Assembly (NCBI GenBank): GCA_021292165.1
Contig: CM037879.1
Coordinates: forward strand, 23,295,817-23,359,816
DNA: 64,000 nt
Direction: 5' to 3'
Source: Shinisaurus crocodilurus
Lineage: Eukaryota; Chordata; Lepidosauria; Squamata; Shinisauridae
Positions 35,930-47,334 of the stretch are shown in pieces (within the stretch, counting starts at the first letter, position 1; the number at the start of each line of letters is the position of its first letter). The notes beneath the pieces are model-generated. The model did no database searches. It was given only the letters and a program-made list of their open reading frames with translations, and was not told the DNA's origin. Position numbers and translations under genes: made by a program.

Positions 35930-36165
35930 ACTCTTCCCCTATGGTAAATATTAATACAACCCCCAAATAAATTCATCACCTTCATGCTACAAAGAGCCAT
36001 CTTGCCAGAGTTCAGACTCAGTCTGCTGAGTATCTCACACTGTTCCACGATGAGTTTATCCTGATTCTGACATCATGCATGACATCAGAATGTCCATGTT
36101 TGAATTCAGCCTAGGCTGTCTCTATGCCAACAGCAGTGGCCAGTTAACCTCTGCAACTTGAGCTT
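35930..36165. repeat. Dispersed direct repeat, copy 2
   Basis: Second copy of the 35240-35545 unit in the same orientation. It runs into a CAGTGG-family MITE at about 36162. Confidence 0.7.
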
Positions 36166-36177
36166 TATCGGAGCTAT

Positions 36178-36592
36178 CCAGTCAGTCAGTCAGTCAGTCA
36201 GGCAATCACTCGTGACCGAGTAAGATTGTCTTCCAGGATAAAAAATTACAAAAAGGAGGTTTTAAAAGGAGGAAATTCTAAAGAAAATTGTGTAGACTCT
36301 AGCGATGGGTCCGTAAGTGACTGTGGAGGCCAATTCTAGATCCACACAGCTTCCCACAGTGAGGACACAGGTTACTAGATGGAGGATGGTCCTGTAAAGG
36401 ATTTGTTTGACGTGCTTTTCGCTTAGCACGTTTCTCCCTTTCACCTTGCACTCGGCTTCTTCAAAGTCCATGGAACCTTTGTGAAAGGCCAACCTCCATT
36501 TAGATCGTTCATGGGCCAGAGCTTCCCAGTTTTCGATGTTTATATTGCATTTTTTTAGATTAGCCTTATGAACATCTTTAAACCTCTTATAA
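36178..36592 (-). mobile_element. LINE 3' fragment, same family as 20536-21727
   Basis: The (GTCA)n-ended 3' segment with the terminal GSCVDLELASTVTYG remnant and a SEKHVKQILYRTILHLVTCV frame. It splits a CAGTGG-family MITE (36162-36177 and 36593-36643). Confidence 0.8.
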
Positions 36593-36784
36593 GATGCAAT
36601 GGATAAGGAGCCCCACTGACGCAGGAGTCACCAGCCTCCACTGGCCCAACTATCTAGTATCTGTGGATCGTTGTTCACACTTCCTTGCTCTATCTCATTT
36701 TGACCTGATCTTGGGGCTATGTTTCCTGGAATGAAGGAAGTAGAAATTTATCTCCGGCTACTTCCAAACAACTACAGTTCAGTG

Positions 36785-36913
36785 GGTTGATCCAGACTTA
36801 GTCATACTTAAAGTAGACCCATTGATATCAATGGGACTTAAGTTAGTCAGGACTAACATAAGTCCCATTGATTTTAATGGGTCTGGTCTAAGTATGGCTA
36901 AGTCTGGATCCAA
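36785..36913. mobile_element. Palindromic MITE (GTTGGATCCAGACTTAG ends)
   Basis: Arms GTTGATCCAGACTTAGTCAT and ATGGCTAAGTCTGGATCCAAC, with inner inverted copies of AATGGGACTTAAGTTAGTC and GACTAACATAAGTCCCATT. Confidence 0.8.
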
Positions 36914-36921
36914 CCTAGTGT

Positions 36922-37119
36922 TCTTTTTCATCAATAAGTAGAATGTTATGTACTGAGAGAGGTCTCTTTCTGCCTGATCATGTGACTGAACTGATAGGTT
37001 TATTAGTTAAAGAACCAGATACATGGGAAGTGACTCAAAATGAACATACCACATTCAAGTATTTCATTAACAGAGTTGCGCAAAATTATAAGAAGCCAGA
37101 AGAATATAAATATAGCTGA
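36922..37119 (+). other. Unassigned open frame to a stop, possible pseudogene or TE fragment
   Basis: A frame open for about 65 codons from after a TAG at about 36915 to TGA at 37117-37119. It has non-repetitive, protein-like composition with segments LFLPDHVTELIGLLVKEPD, HTTFKYFINRVAQNYKKP and a C-terminal EEYKYS. I do not recognise it. There is no start context or splice acceptor, and a MITE cuts its left side. It could be the 3' end of a processed pseudogene or an unrecognised element. Confidence 0.3.
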
Positions 37120-37782
37120 CTTTAATCTTGATCACTTAAGTTAGATCTAATTATTGTGTACAATTTTTCATTTTACATTATGGTGCCATGCAGCCTAAGT
37201 CTACTTTCACCAAGAGTGAAGGCTCTCACCCCCCCACCACCAAAAAATTGACCCTCCCCCCTGCATTAATCTCAATACCTGGGGTAAAGAACACTGAATC
37301 AAAGTTGTCAGGGGGAGGGTTGGAAAATCTTCTATAGGAGGAAAGACTAAACCCTTTGGGGCTTTTTAGTTTAGAAAAATCAAGTGTGGTTTAGAGCAGC
37401 CATCACCAATCTGGTGCCCTCAAGATATGTTGCCCTATAACTCCCATGAGCCCCAGCCAGCAGAACCATTAGTCAATGTGCACCATGGGAAGGACTCAGC
37501 TGGTGCTGGGAAAGCGGCTGCTCCTCTCACCACCAGCCGAGTCCCTGTTGTCATCTCTGATCTGAGATCAGACATAACAGCGGGTGGAGGAAGCCAAGGA
37601 GGCTCTGCAAGGCCAGATGTGGAACCTCCACAGGCTGGAGGTTCTTCACCCCTGTTTTAAAATGACACCTGGCCATCCTAAAGACAATTTAAAACATTCT
37701 ACCCTCCAAACTTTTGGACGGTAGATACAGTAAAATTCCAGTGAATAATAGATGCTGCCCCTGCAATAATGAAGAGGCGGAA

Positions 37783-39136
37783 CAGGACCGGTGCAAGGCA
37801 GTTTGGTGCCCTAGGCAAAATCAGATATTTAGCGCCCCCCCTTCCCACTTGAGCCCTCCCTCCCTCCAGCCCTATGCCCATTAATAAAGGTTATTATTAT
37901 TATTATTATTATTATTAAGGTAATAAACCTTACCTGCCGGCCCATGAAAGCCACACCCACTCGCGGGACGGTAACTAATTTAGAGGCGAGGGTCAGTTTC
38001 TGAATAAGCGAATGTGCACATATATTGCCCGCTCTTTATAAAAGCAGCCAGGATAAAAACTTCCCTTTATCTAGTGCATGAAACACACACTTTACAAAAT
38101 AGGAGCGCCGCGTCGTTTGAAATACGACACCGCTAGAGTAAGTGGCCCCTTGCACGCGTTTGCTGCAGGGATGGATCGGGAGGCTGACGGAGGCGCAGCA
38201 GCGCGGATCCTGCCCGGAGGACTGCGGGCACAACTCCCTCAAGGCCCGGCGGAAGGGGGGACCGGGCCGGGGTGGGGTGGGGGCCGAGTCCGGCAAGCCC
38301 CGAGCGAGAATCCCCGGGTTCGTACTGCAGTCCTAGACGCTCACTTCTGGGGGGGGGGGAAGGGACTCGTCGGAGCTTACTTTGGAGTAGACCTGTACAG
38401 TTAAGCACAGCTGGAACTGTTGGAGGCGAAGCGAGGCACCCCGGCTGATCCGGAGCCATTTTGGAGCGTGGGTGAAGGAGGGAGGGCAAAAGAAAGGAAG
38501 AAAGAAAGAGGGGGAAGGCGGTGAAAGAAGGGAGGAAAGGAAGAGGAAAGTGGTGCGTGTGTGCGCAAAAGAGAAAGAAAACCACAGAAAGATTATTTTA
38601 AAAAAAGATTAAGGGGGGGAAGAGGGGGGAGACTGATGAAAAAGGAAAGAAAGACAGAAAGAAAGAAAGAAAGAACACAAAATGAACTGAAGTGGACCAT
38701 TGGAGAAAGGGAAAAGACAAAACAGATTAAGAAGAAGGAAGAAAAATACCGTTAGACTGGCTGGAAGGAAGGGGAGATTTTAGGGAAGGAAAGCCAAGCG
38801 CGGTGTGGACGCGTGGCTCGCTCTTCCTTCCCTCCTGCGGTTTTGCTGACGCCCTGCCCGAACTGCGCGGGGCCGGCCGACTGCCCGCCTCCCCCACTCT
38901 GCTCCCATTTGCCTGATTGCATTTAAACGCGTCATTACCCAGAGCGAGGGCTCTCGTGGTGTGGGCAGGAGGGGGCGCACGCGAAGGGCTGCTTGGCCGT
39001 TCCAATCCTCTTCGATTGCAAGCCCTAATTCATCACCGCCTCCCCACCCCCACCCCTGAGCGGAGCGTTTCTGCGCCCCCTTTAGCCATGCGCCCTAGGC
39101 AGCCTCCTAGTTCACCTAGTGGTAGCGCCAGCCCTG
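37783..39136. mobile_element. hAT family C long form, 1354 bp, with CpG-rich cargo
   Basis: Ends CAGGACCGGTGCAAGG and GGTAGCGCCAGCCCTG; exact duplication AGGCGGAA (37775-37782, 39137-39144). The outer ~73 bp on each side match the 166-bp family C MITEs. Between about 37856 and 39063 is 1.2 kb of unrelated DNA: an (ATT)n run, CpG-rich sequence (38100-38410 and 38770-39010) and a purine-rich block of AAAG/GAAA repeats (38480-38720). No transposase frame seen. Confidence 0.9.
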
Positions 39137-39323
39137 AGGCGGAATCTGTCCTGCATGTGCTTTTTAACTGCAGTTTTTATCGAGGGGCTAGAGAAACTTT
39201 AATACACCCGATCACACAATCCTTCCCTGGATGACCCTTAGAGTCTCTTTTGACTATTTTGCTTGATGGCTCAAATAGTTTAATTACTAAGGAAGTTGCA
39301 AAATTCCCGAATGTCGCTATTCT

Positions 39324-41291
39324 TCTTCTTTTTTTTAAATTGCATTTTCCAAAACAAAAACAAATAGTATTTGGCTTCCGCCTCATTGTCTGACAAACAT
39401 TACCAATCCTTATCCAATCTATGTTTTCTCTATTTTCACACAAAGAATTTCTATCACCTTTACTAATATTCAAAAATCAAAACCCGAAATTATTAAGTCA
39501 CTTTCCCTCCTCCCCAAAAAGTCCACCAGAAGTTTCCAGCCTTTCTTAAATGAAGGTAATTTTTTTCTCTAATTAAACAAGTCAATTTCGCCATCTCTGC
39601 TATGTCCAAAATTTTCAACAGTCAGTCTTCTATAGTTGGTATTGCTGCTTCTTTCCATTTTTGAGCGTAGATTATTCTTGCTGCTGTCATCATATATTGT
39701 AATAATGTTCCATAGCCTTTCTCAAGTTGTAAATCCATTATACCCAATAAGAACATTTCTGGTTTCAGTTGAATATTCACTTTTAAAATCCTTTGTATCC
39801 ATGTGTGTATTTGTATCCAATATGTTTTCACTTTTTTACATGTCCACCAAACATGATAAAATGTTCCTTCATGATTTTGACATTTCCAGCATACATTTGA
39901 CACATTTTTATACATCTTAGCCAATTTCACAGGGGTTAGGTACCAACGGTACATCATCTTGTAAAAATTCTCTCTAAGATCAGAACACAATGTAAATTTT
40001 ATACCTTTAGTCCACATACGTTCCCGTTGTTCTATCATTATATTATATCCAAAGTCCCTTGCCCATTTAATCACACAATTGTATTTCAAATTCAGACTTA
40101 TCCTGTTCTATATCATACATTCTTTTATCCACATTAAATCTCTCTGATAATTGCATGTATGAAAACCAATGTAAGTTGTAACCTTCTGTTGCTAAACAAC
40201 CCCATGTTTTATGTTCCCTGACGCAATTCCAATATTTCTCGGTATTTTAACCAATTCTCATTGCTTGTCATTTCTTTCCTGTACAGTGATATCCATAAGG
40301 GTAATTTTGGGCATAACCTAGGCTTACATTTGTTCCAAACTCTTAATAACGCTCTTCTGTATAATGGTTCTTAAAATCTACATTAACCTTAACTTTGTCA
40401 TACCACAAATATCCATGCCATCCAAACCTTATATCATGCCCTTCTAATTCTAGAAGTCTATTATTTCTCAATGCCACCCATTCCTTCAACCAAACAAAAC
40501 AGCAAGCATTAAAATACAATTTCAGATCAGGTACACCCAATCCACCCCTTTCTTTCGCATCCTGTAAAACTATATATTTAACACGTGGTTTATTTCTTTG
40601 CCATATCAATTTAGATAAGTCCTTTTGCCATTCTTTAAAGGGCACATCATTAGTTATAATCGGCAGTGTTTGAAATAAAAACATCATTCTTGGTAAAACA
40701 TTCATTTTTATTACAGAAATCCTACCCAACAAAGACCATTTTAGTTTCTCCCATTTCAACATATCATTTTCCTGACCATATCTTAACATATTTGTTTTGA
40801 AACAATGTGGAATTCGAATTTGTCATTATGATAGCAAGGTATTTTACTCTTTTTTCAATTTTAAAACCTGTTTTTTGCATCAATGTCTGTTGGTCTTCCA
40901 CTCTCATATTCTTCACCAAGATTTTTGTTTTTTCATGATTTACCTTAAATCCTGCCAATCCTCCAAACTCATTTAATTTATCCAACAGAGTTTGCACTCC
41001 TTGTAGTGGATTTTCCAAGACTATCAACAAATCATCTGCAAAACCTCTCAACTTGTATGATTCTTTTTTAATTTTTATTCCCAGGATTCTCCCATCTTGC
41101 CTAATATCTCTAAGCAAAACTTCTAAAACTAAAATAAACAGTAATGGAGATAATGGACAGCCTTGTCTCATTCCCTTTTGTATCATACAGGGCTTTGTCA
41201 ATTCACCGTTAACTATTATTTGTGCTTTTTGTGTCGAATATATCGATTTTACTCCTTTAATAAAATTCTCTCCAAAATCCATTTCACTCAC
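39324..41291 (-). mobile_element. L1 LINE, 5'-truncated, ORF2 C-terminal two-thirds
   Basis: On the minus strand: QKGMRQGCPLSPLLFILVLE (RT motif), RGFADDLL (catalytic FADD), ISVIKMNVLPRMMFLFQTLP, and the C-terminal VCWKCQNHEGTFYHVWWTCK near 39.85 kb. The minus-strand tail is an A-run (T-run at 39324-39338 on +). Imperfect 12-bp target duplication (39312-39323, 41292-41303). At least three frameshifts. Inserted in the + strand LINE. Confidence 0.92.
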
Positions 41292-41452
41292 TGTCACTAT
41301 TCTGATTAGACCATCTATGCTTGTTGTCTGATTTTGTTTTTATCTTTTGTATGTATTTTATTCTGGATGTATAATGAGTTTTGGTGTATTTATTTTGTAT
41401 TTATACATTGGTTGTGGTCGGTAGACCGTAAAATAAGCATATCTATCTATTT

Positions 41453-42289
41453 AAAACAGGTTGCTTGTTTCCCCCTTTGCACTAATAGCTTATTTCCACA
41501 ACTCTCTCCACCCATTGCAAAATAGGCACTGCAGGCAGAGTGAATCCCACCCACCGCCCACGATTGACTGTGAGTGTTAAATCAGGGGGCAAGCATGTTA
41601 ATTTTTCTGACACAGTTGATGGGGAGCACAAGATCCTTTCAAATGTAATAAATAAATTATCGATAAGTTGGAAGATGTGTTCAGGCATTTCCTTTGCTGG
41701 CCTCTCACTGTGGTTTTGCTCCTTCAAGTCACCTTTTCCCTCACCTTCCAACGATCTCAAGTCCTTTGTATTTGACAGGTGTTTTCCATGGGATCCCCTG
41801 CTCAGGCTGACAGCTTTTCAACCCAAGTCCATACCCACCCACACTTACAGTAGTAATTAGGGAGCGAAACTCCACTGATGTCATCGGTATTCTACCCGTC
41901 CAGGGGCTGTCCCCTAGAAGATTAAGCTTTAGAGCTGTTCAGGCTGTCAGTCAAAAGCACCACAGGTTTTAAATTACCTTCGCTACACCTGCCTTCCAGA
42001 TAGGATGTTAATAAAGGTGCTTGCAATGGCTGTGAGACAATAAAAAGATGCCACCCTTTCAGAGCAGTCCCTTCACTCCTCCCAGGGCACATAAACACAT
42101 GAAGCAGGAGGTACCTCCAGTTGGCTGGCCACACCTATGCTGCTGAGCTCCTTCCCCCAGGGCGGGCAGCATTAACATAGCTGAACAGTTAAGAACTCCC
42201 CTGCCCAAGAGGAGAGAAGGAAGAAAGAGTTGGCTTTGCCCTGTGAGGACTCCTGTGCATGTCGTGAGTTTTGGAACGCAACCAGGAAG
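41453..42289 (+). promoter_or_regulatory. Upstream region of the MAL-family exon
   Basis: Largely repeat-free DNA between the LINE nest and the ATG at 42290, unusual in this window and therefore a candidate promoter/conserved region. A TTAACATAG-type AT-rich motif is near 42171, CACCTCAGTTGG-like and GGGCGGG (about 42160) elements precede it. No strong TATA box assigned. The transcription start is not determinable here. Confidence 0.4.
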
Positions 42290-42379
42290 ATGTCTTCTTC
42301 AGCAACCACCAGTACTACCTTGCCCACTGGCATTAAGGTCTTGCTTTCTTTCCCTGATAATCTCGTCATCCCTGAGTTT
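42290..42379 (+). CDS. MAL: MAL-family first coding exon, probably MAL
   Basis: 30 codons from ATG (context AGGAAGATGT) to GAGTTT, followed by the donor GTGAGT in phase 0, as in exon 1 of the family. The translation has a short Ser/Thr/Ala-rich start, then TLPTGIKVLLSFPDNLVIPE. That lines up with the MAL pattern of a small polar head, LPSG, and a hydrophobic stretch ending in E-F before the exon 2 IFGG block. MAL is a myelin and lymphocyte raft proteolipid needed for apical transport; four membrane spans. It fits MAL or MALL better than MAL2 or PLLP. No exon 2-4 is visible up to 64000, so either intron 1 is over 21 kb or this is an orphan duplicate. MALL ends 37 kb upstream on the same strand. 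Confidence 0.75.
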
Positions 42380-43500
42380 GTGAGTATGGCTTTCCTTTTT
42401 TTAAAACAGGAATTCAGTTACTGGGGGGGCAGGTCGCTCCGGTGGATGCCTGTGCATCTTTATGCAAAAGAAAGTTCCACAGTGTCCAGAGCAGCTTATT
42501 CCCTCATAAGTGTGCCTTAGGGATTTGCAGTTTCAGAGCCTCAGGGACTTTGGGTGCTTCCAGACAAGGCTTTCTTGTGTGTATGTGCGCACAATCGCCA
42601 GACCCTTATTCAGAGAATTTTATAGGGAGTCCAGACAAAGTGATCTTCTGCTTGTAACCCTCCTGTATTTTCTCACCACTTCTTCCCACTTTTTCCCTAC
42701 CACACACACACAAAAGAAATCCATTAAGGAGGGAAAGGCGGAATAGATGCACAATGTCTTTTGATTGGCAGCGCTAGGAACCTTCCACCTGGGAGCACTT
42801 TTTCTCAGCAAAGTTTCTGAATCTTCCAATTTTCTTATATCTCCTCCCACCTCTAAAATGTCTTTGCTGGAATAAACAGGGACTTCCTACGGTGATTTCT
42901 ACCCTAAAGACAACAAATGAGGCTGGTAGCACACACACACATATATAAAGCAGATGAGGGAAAGAGTGGGTTGTTGTTTTTTTGCCCCCTTTCTGCTCAT
43001 GGGATTTGGGTTGTTTAAACTCTGTTTCTGAACCTCTTGCCTAGCAGTTTTTTATTCCCAAGGCCTGTGAAATTAGTTGACCCTCAAGGTTATACTCAGC
43101 TGCTAATCCATGCATGGAGCAGCCGTACCTCGTGCAGGAGTGTGTAGTATTCCGGCAGCTAATTATCCAGCTGAACTGGTGGCCTATATAGTACTACAGC
43201 AAATCTTTAAGGTCTATGGAGCATGCAGCTTGCTAGAAAAGCATGGCTGGTCGCTCTCTGATATGAAGAATGGGCAGGTACTCAGCCGCTTTAATGTATA
43301 TTAAAGCCTGTAGTGCAAATTGCAATGGCTTGAGAAGTGTATAGCTAGAAAAACTGTGGAAAATTTAGGGATGGTAAACGGCAAGTAGGACTGACAACAA
43401 TATCTTTACAGACCCTGCCCCTGTGTTCTTTACAGCAGCTGGTCTGATCTATCTTTGTGGATGACGCTTTCCTCCATCACTTTATTTCCATGCCAGGAAA
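42380..43500 (+). other. Start of presumed MAL intron 1
   Basis: Mostly unique sequence. A 43059-43310 segment has an open frame (43110-43304) with a LVAYIVLQQIFKVYGACSLLEK stretch and a GGGCAG|GTACTC donor-like end at 43276; no family match. A (CA)n lies near 42930-42945. Confidence 0.45.
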
Positions 43501-43695
43501 TTATTTATTACACTTTTATCCAGCTCTTCCCTCGAGGAGCTGAGCATACACATAGGACTCTCTCTCTCCGCCCCTCCAGTTATCCTCACAACAACCCTGT
43601 GAAGTAGGTCAGGCTGAAGTTGTGTGACTGGTCTAAGGTCACCAAGTGAGCTTCATGGCTGAGAGAGGTTTTTGAAGCTGGGTTTCCAACACTGG
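43500..43695 (-). repeat. Degraded tRNA-type SINE
   Basis: Minus-strand relative of the Sauria SINEs (TCCTCACAACAACCCTGTGA, then AAGGTCACCAAGTGAGCTTC), diverged. Confidence 0.65.
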
Positions 43696-43714
43696 AACCA
43701 TTACAGTAGAACAG

Positions 43715-43850
43715 CTTTCCCGAGCTTGATGCCCTCCAGGTGTTTTTGACTTCAACTTCCATCATCCCTGACAATTTGCCATGCTGGCTGGGGCTGATAG
43801 GAACTGTAGTTCAAAAACATCTGGAGGTCACCAGGTTGGGGAAGGCCAAA
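43715..43850. repeat. Palindromic repeat (CTCCAGGTGTTTTTGACT type)
   Basis: Arms around CCATGCTGGCTGGGGCTGAT. Same general class as 54376-54511 and 58374-58510 but more diverged. Confidence 0.65.
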
Positions 43851-44053
43851 GTAGAACATTAGGGTTCTACTTATGACTTGAGCAACTATAGCACAGGTAG
43901 AAATTCAACAGGTGTTGTTTCCACATGAAAGTGGTTCCGCCTCAAAGATTGGAGCTACAGACTTTCTACCAGCTCTGCATGCGTCCAAGGTACAGGAGCC
44001 GTGCTAAATGGCAGCCTCAGGCTTGAGGCAATTTGAAGAACCCTTCATGTCAC

Positions 44054-44278
44054 AGAGCCAGTGTGGCATAGTGGTGAGAGTGTTGGACTGGGACTCGGGA
44101 GATCCAGGTTCTAGTCCCCGCTCGGCCATGAAACTCACTGGGTGACTTTGGGCCAGTCACTGACTCTCAGCCTAACCTACCTCACAGGGTTGTTGTGAGG
44201 ATAAAATAGAGAGGAGGAGGAGGATTATGTAAGCCGCCTTGGGTTCCTTGCAGGAAAAAAGGTGGGGAATAAATATAA

Positions 44279-44329
<51 letters not shown>
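44054..44329 (+). repeat. Sauria-type tRNA-derived SINE ending in (GAT)n
   Basis: Complete head and core; the tail runs into about 16 GAT units (44279-44329) giving a polyaspartate frame artefact. Confidence 0.92.
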
Positions 44330-47300
44330 TCTGTGTGCTTCAAACACCCATGTTTTCACCTGCCTGTGCCTGCTGTGAAAGCTGTACCTGTGACTTTTTA
44401 AGGCTTATAGGCAGGGCTATTGAAGGACTGCCCAGGTATTTCTTTCTTCAAATGGGAAGCAACTGTGCTCTCTAAAATGTTGAAGTGCGCATATTGAATA
44501 CAAGCTTGTGGACATCAACTGAGTCTGTAGGCTTAAACAGCTATGCCAGCTTGAGTTACAGGGAACCCTTCCACAATGTGAACACATCCTCTTTTAAGGT
44601 CTGTACCAAATCAACGATTTCTCCACTCATGAGTGCGCATAGCATTTAACAGTCTGGCTGCGATCCAGGGGGGTGGTTGTACATGCTGGAATTCCATCAC
44701 TATCTATAAGATTTAAACATGCATAGCTGTGTGTGCTGGATTGCAGTGGGGCTCTCTAATGTGTGTGTCAGGAACATATTGTCCCCACAGGTCAATCTCA
44801 TTGGGCAGGGGCAGTGCTAGGTACCAAAATGACCCAGGGTTCAGGCCCACAGGACCAAAAAGAAAAAAAGAAAAAAAAAGAAAGCACAAATTTGCATATG
44901 CTAATTTACATATGCTCTAAAGTCTCTCTCTCTCTCTCTGTGTCTTTGAAGGACCCTGTCTCCTAAGGACACCCCTATTTGTAAAATGGGATGTATGGAC
45001 AGGGGAGAGGAGGGCATTTGAGTTCAGGGGAAAAAAACCAGGCAGAAAGATTCAATGGGGGGGGCAGTGGGAGGTGAAGCACATGTGGGCAAAAAGCCAG
45101 CTTGTCCAGGTGGATCAGATGCAACAGAGATCATCAGGGCCCCTGTGCCTTTATTTCAGCAAGTGCCCGTAGACAGCAGGGTGGTGGGGCAGAGGGCCTC
45201 CCAGAGATTCGGGTCTCCGAATGAAAGATTCAGGGCTCCAGCCCTAGTGGGTCACCCCCTAACATCGCCTCTGTCATTGGGTTATGAATACCAGTTGGTC
45301 CTCTATTATTTCTAAAACAACAGCATGCTCCTAGCACTGGGCAACTGATGTGATGGTCATGAACATTGCATGCGGGGAGAGATGGTAGAAATATGTCTAC
45401 CTCTGTTGCAGCTGTGGGGATGCGTGTGATTTGGATCGGAGTCAGGGTGTGACCCTTTGCTCCCATGCTGATTCCTCGATGTAGGGTGATTTCAGACAAG
45501 CCTTTTACTGTGCATTCATGGAATTTCAGAGCAGGGGGTGCAGTCCCGATGACATTGTCTTCTACATGTAACCTTCTCATGTTTTCCCACTGGTTCTTCC
45601 ATCTTTTTTAAATTTCTGCAAAAAACCAACAACAATCCATTAAGGAGGAAAAGATGGAATATCTACACAATGTCTTTGGAGTGAGAGCGCTAAGAGCCCT
45701 CCATCTGGAAGCACCCATAGGGCCAAATGTGCTGTTACAATAATGACACAACTGCCAGTTGCGTGATTGTGGTCATGTCTAGTTTGGCTCTAAAACCAAC
45801 GTGCCCCCAAACCTGCTATTGGTAACAGAGGGAAAATCTGGGAAAACCTCTTTCCATTCTGCAGCCAGTAGCAGGCGTGTGTGTAAGAGTGAGAGATATT
45901 TGTGTGCTGAGGCTAAGGCTAGGGGCTGAAGGTTGCTACTTTTGGAAAAATAAAAAGTCATTGGTAGTTCCAGTCATGGAACTCCCATAACATCTCTAGT
46001 TTGGCCTCAGTGCTCAAGCCATGCCACTGCACCAGCTGTGTTTGTTTATTCCCTCCATTTAGGGAGTCCCCAGCAGCCGGCTTGGACCTGCTTGGTTATT
46101 GCTATAACTGGTTCAACTCTGGGAAAATTCCAAAAGCTTTGCTACTGCTACTACTGCTTGTTTACTAGGGGGTTGGGTCAGGCTAGTTCAGCAACCAATT
46201 AAGCTTGCCACCTCTGTCAGCACAGCCTGTGTCTTTAGCCACTGGAGAACATGTGGAAATTGGGTGACGCCATTTCTGATAGAAGGTGCCCTATGATAAG
46301 GGGAGAATTTTCTCTGCGTTACACAATCGTTAAGGGGGGGGGAAAGGACAATCCCCAGCTACACTCCAAGGATCTAAGGAGAGATGAGATTTTTTTTTTT
46401 ACAAAGCCTCTAGGAACAGCTTTGGGTTGCAGTCTTGCTATTAAAATCAATGGGTTGCACAACCAGTGGAGGCTTCGCTGTAGTAGAAATTGCTTCTGCT
46501 TGCCCAAGTTGGAGCACTCAGTCAGCAGTGCACTGAGGTAATTTTAGTCTCTGGACTTAATGGTCTTATGCCCCCACCCCTCTTTAGAGGGTAATGCATA
46601 TTACTTCGCTTACTTCAAAGAGTGTAAAGTCAGTCTCACTGTGTTTGGGGGCCCTCCTGCTCATTCTGCTGAGTGGGGCCCTGTACGTCTGCCCTGATGG
46701 CACCAGTTTGCAGATCCCCTCCAAGCTACTTAAGCCCCTTGTCCCCTCTGAAAAGCTGCTCCTGAGGGTTGGGAGACCCTCGGGAATGGAACAAGATACA
46801 GTACAGTGGGCTGGAGTAGGTGATTGAAATTGTGGGGCGAAGAGTCCAAATTGCACGAGCAGAAGCACTTTTTGCTAAGGCAAAGCCACTGTTGGATCCA
46901 AGCCAATGTTCCTTAGGTTAGAAGGGCCAGGACTGCACCTTCTGTGCAGTCGATGTGATCATTTTCTGTTTTATTATGTGGAGGAAGATGGGAAAGGAAC
47001 ATAAATGCATTTTCCTTCCAGGAAACACATTTCTGGAAGGTAAAACAAACCACTAATCTCTTTGGATACCCTGTAAAACTATTTTAATAGCATCTCAAAT
47101 GGTTTTATAGGGCGAACGTCCCACACTGTCCACAGAGAATGGGAAATGAATCTAAAAACAAACTCTGGGGTTTCCTTATAGGATATTGTGCACATTATAA
47201 GCAAACAGGGTTGCCTTTTCTGAAAAGGGTGACTGGTCTTATTGATACTGGAGGGAGAAAGGGTGGATGAGGCCCTGCAGCCAGCTCCCTTAACCATTTC

Positions 47301-47334
47301 TTAAAGGATCAAGGACCTCTTAACCATGATTAAA
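44330..47334. other. Presumed MAL intron 1, little recognised
   Basis: A CT run near 44925-44938 and a short hydrophobic open frame at 46594-46827 (CLGALLLILLSGALYVC) with no family match or splice sites I can defend. MAL exon 2 (expected QGWVMFV block) was sought and not found. Confidence 0.4.

Larger units (their letters stand above)
37690..41452 (+). mobile_element. LINE 3' end carrying nested hAT and L1
   Basis: + strand pieces 37690-37782, 39145-39323 and 41304-41452. The first two rejoin in frame across the hAT and encode the Cys-rich ORF2 end (RCCPCNNEEAE | SVLHVLFNCSFYRGA). A stop follows at about 39232. The last piece supplies the 3' UTR and an (ATCT)n-like tail. This is 5'-truncated. 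It may belong to the same family as the 16.1-19.7 kb LINE, but the two fragments do not overlap. Confidence 0.85.

Noticed and set aside
38036..39005. Possible host gene exon in the CpG-rich block
   Set aside because: It lies inside a hAT bounded by an 8-bp duplication; no recognisable protein and no supported splice sites. Kept as cargo instead.
44239..44475. Polyaspartate protein
   Set aside because: (GAT)n tail of a SINE.
46594..46827. Hydrophobic frame that might be MAL exon 2
   Set aside because: Lacks the QGWVMFV motif, correct length and acceptor/donor.
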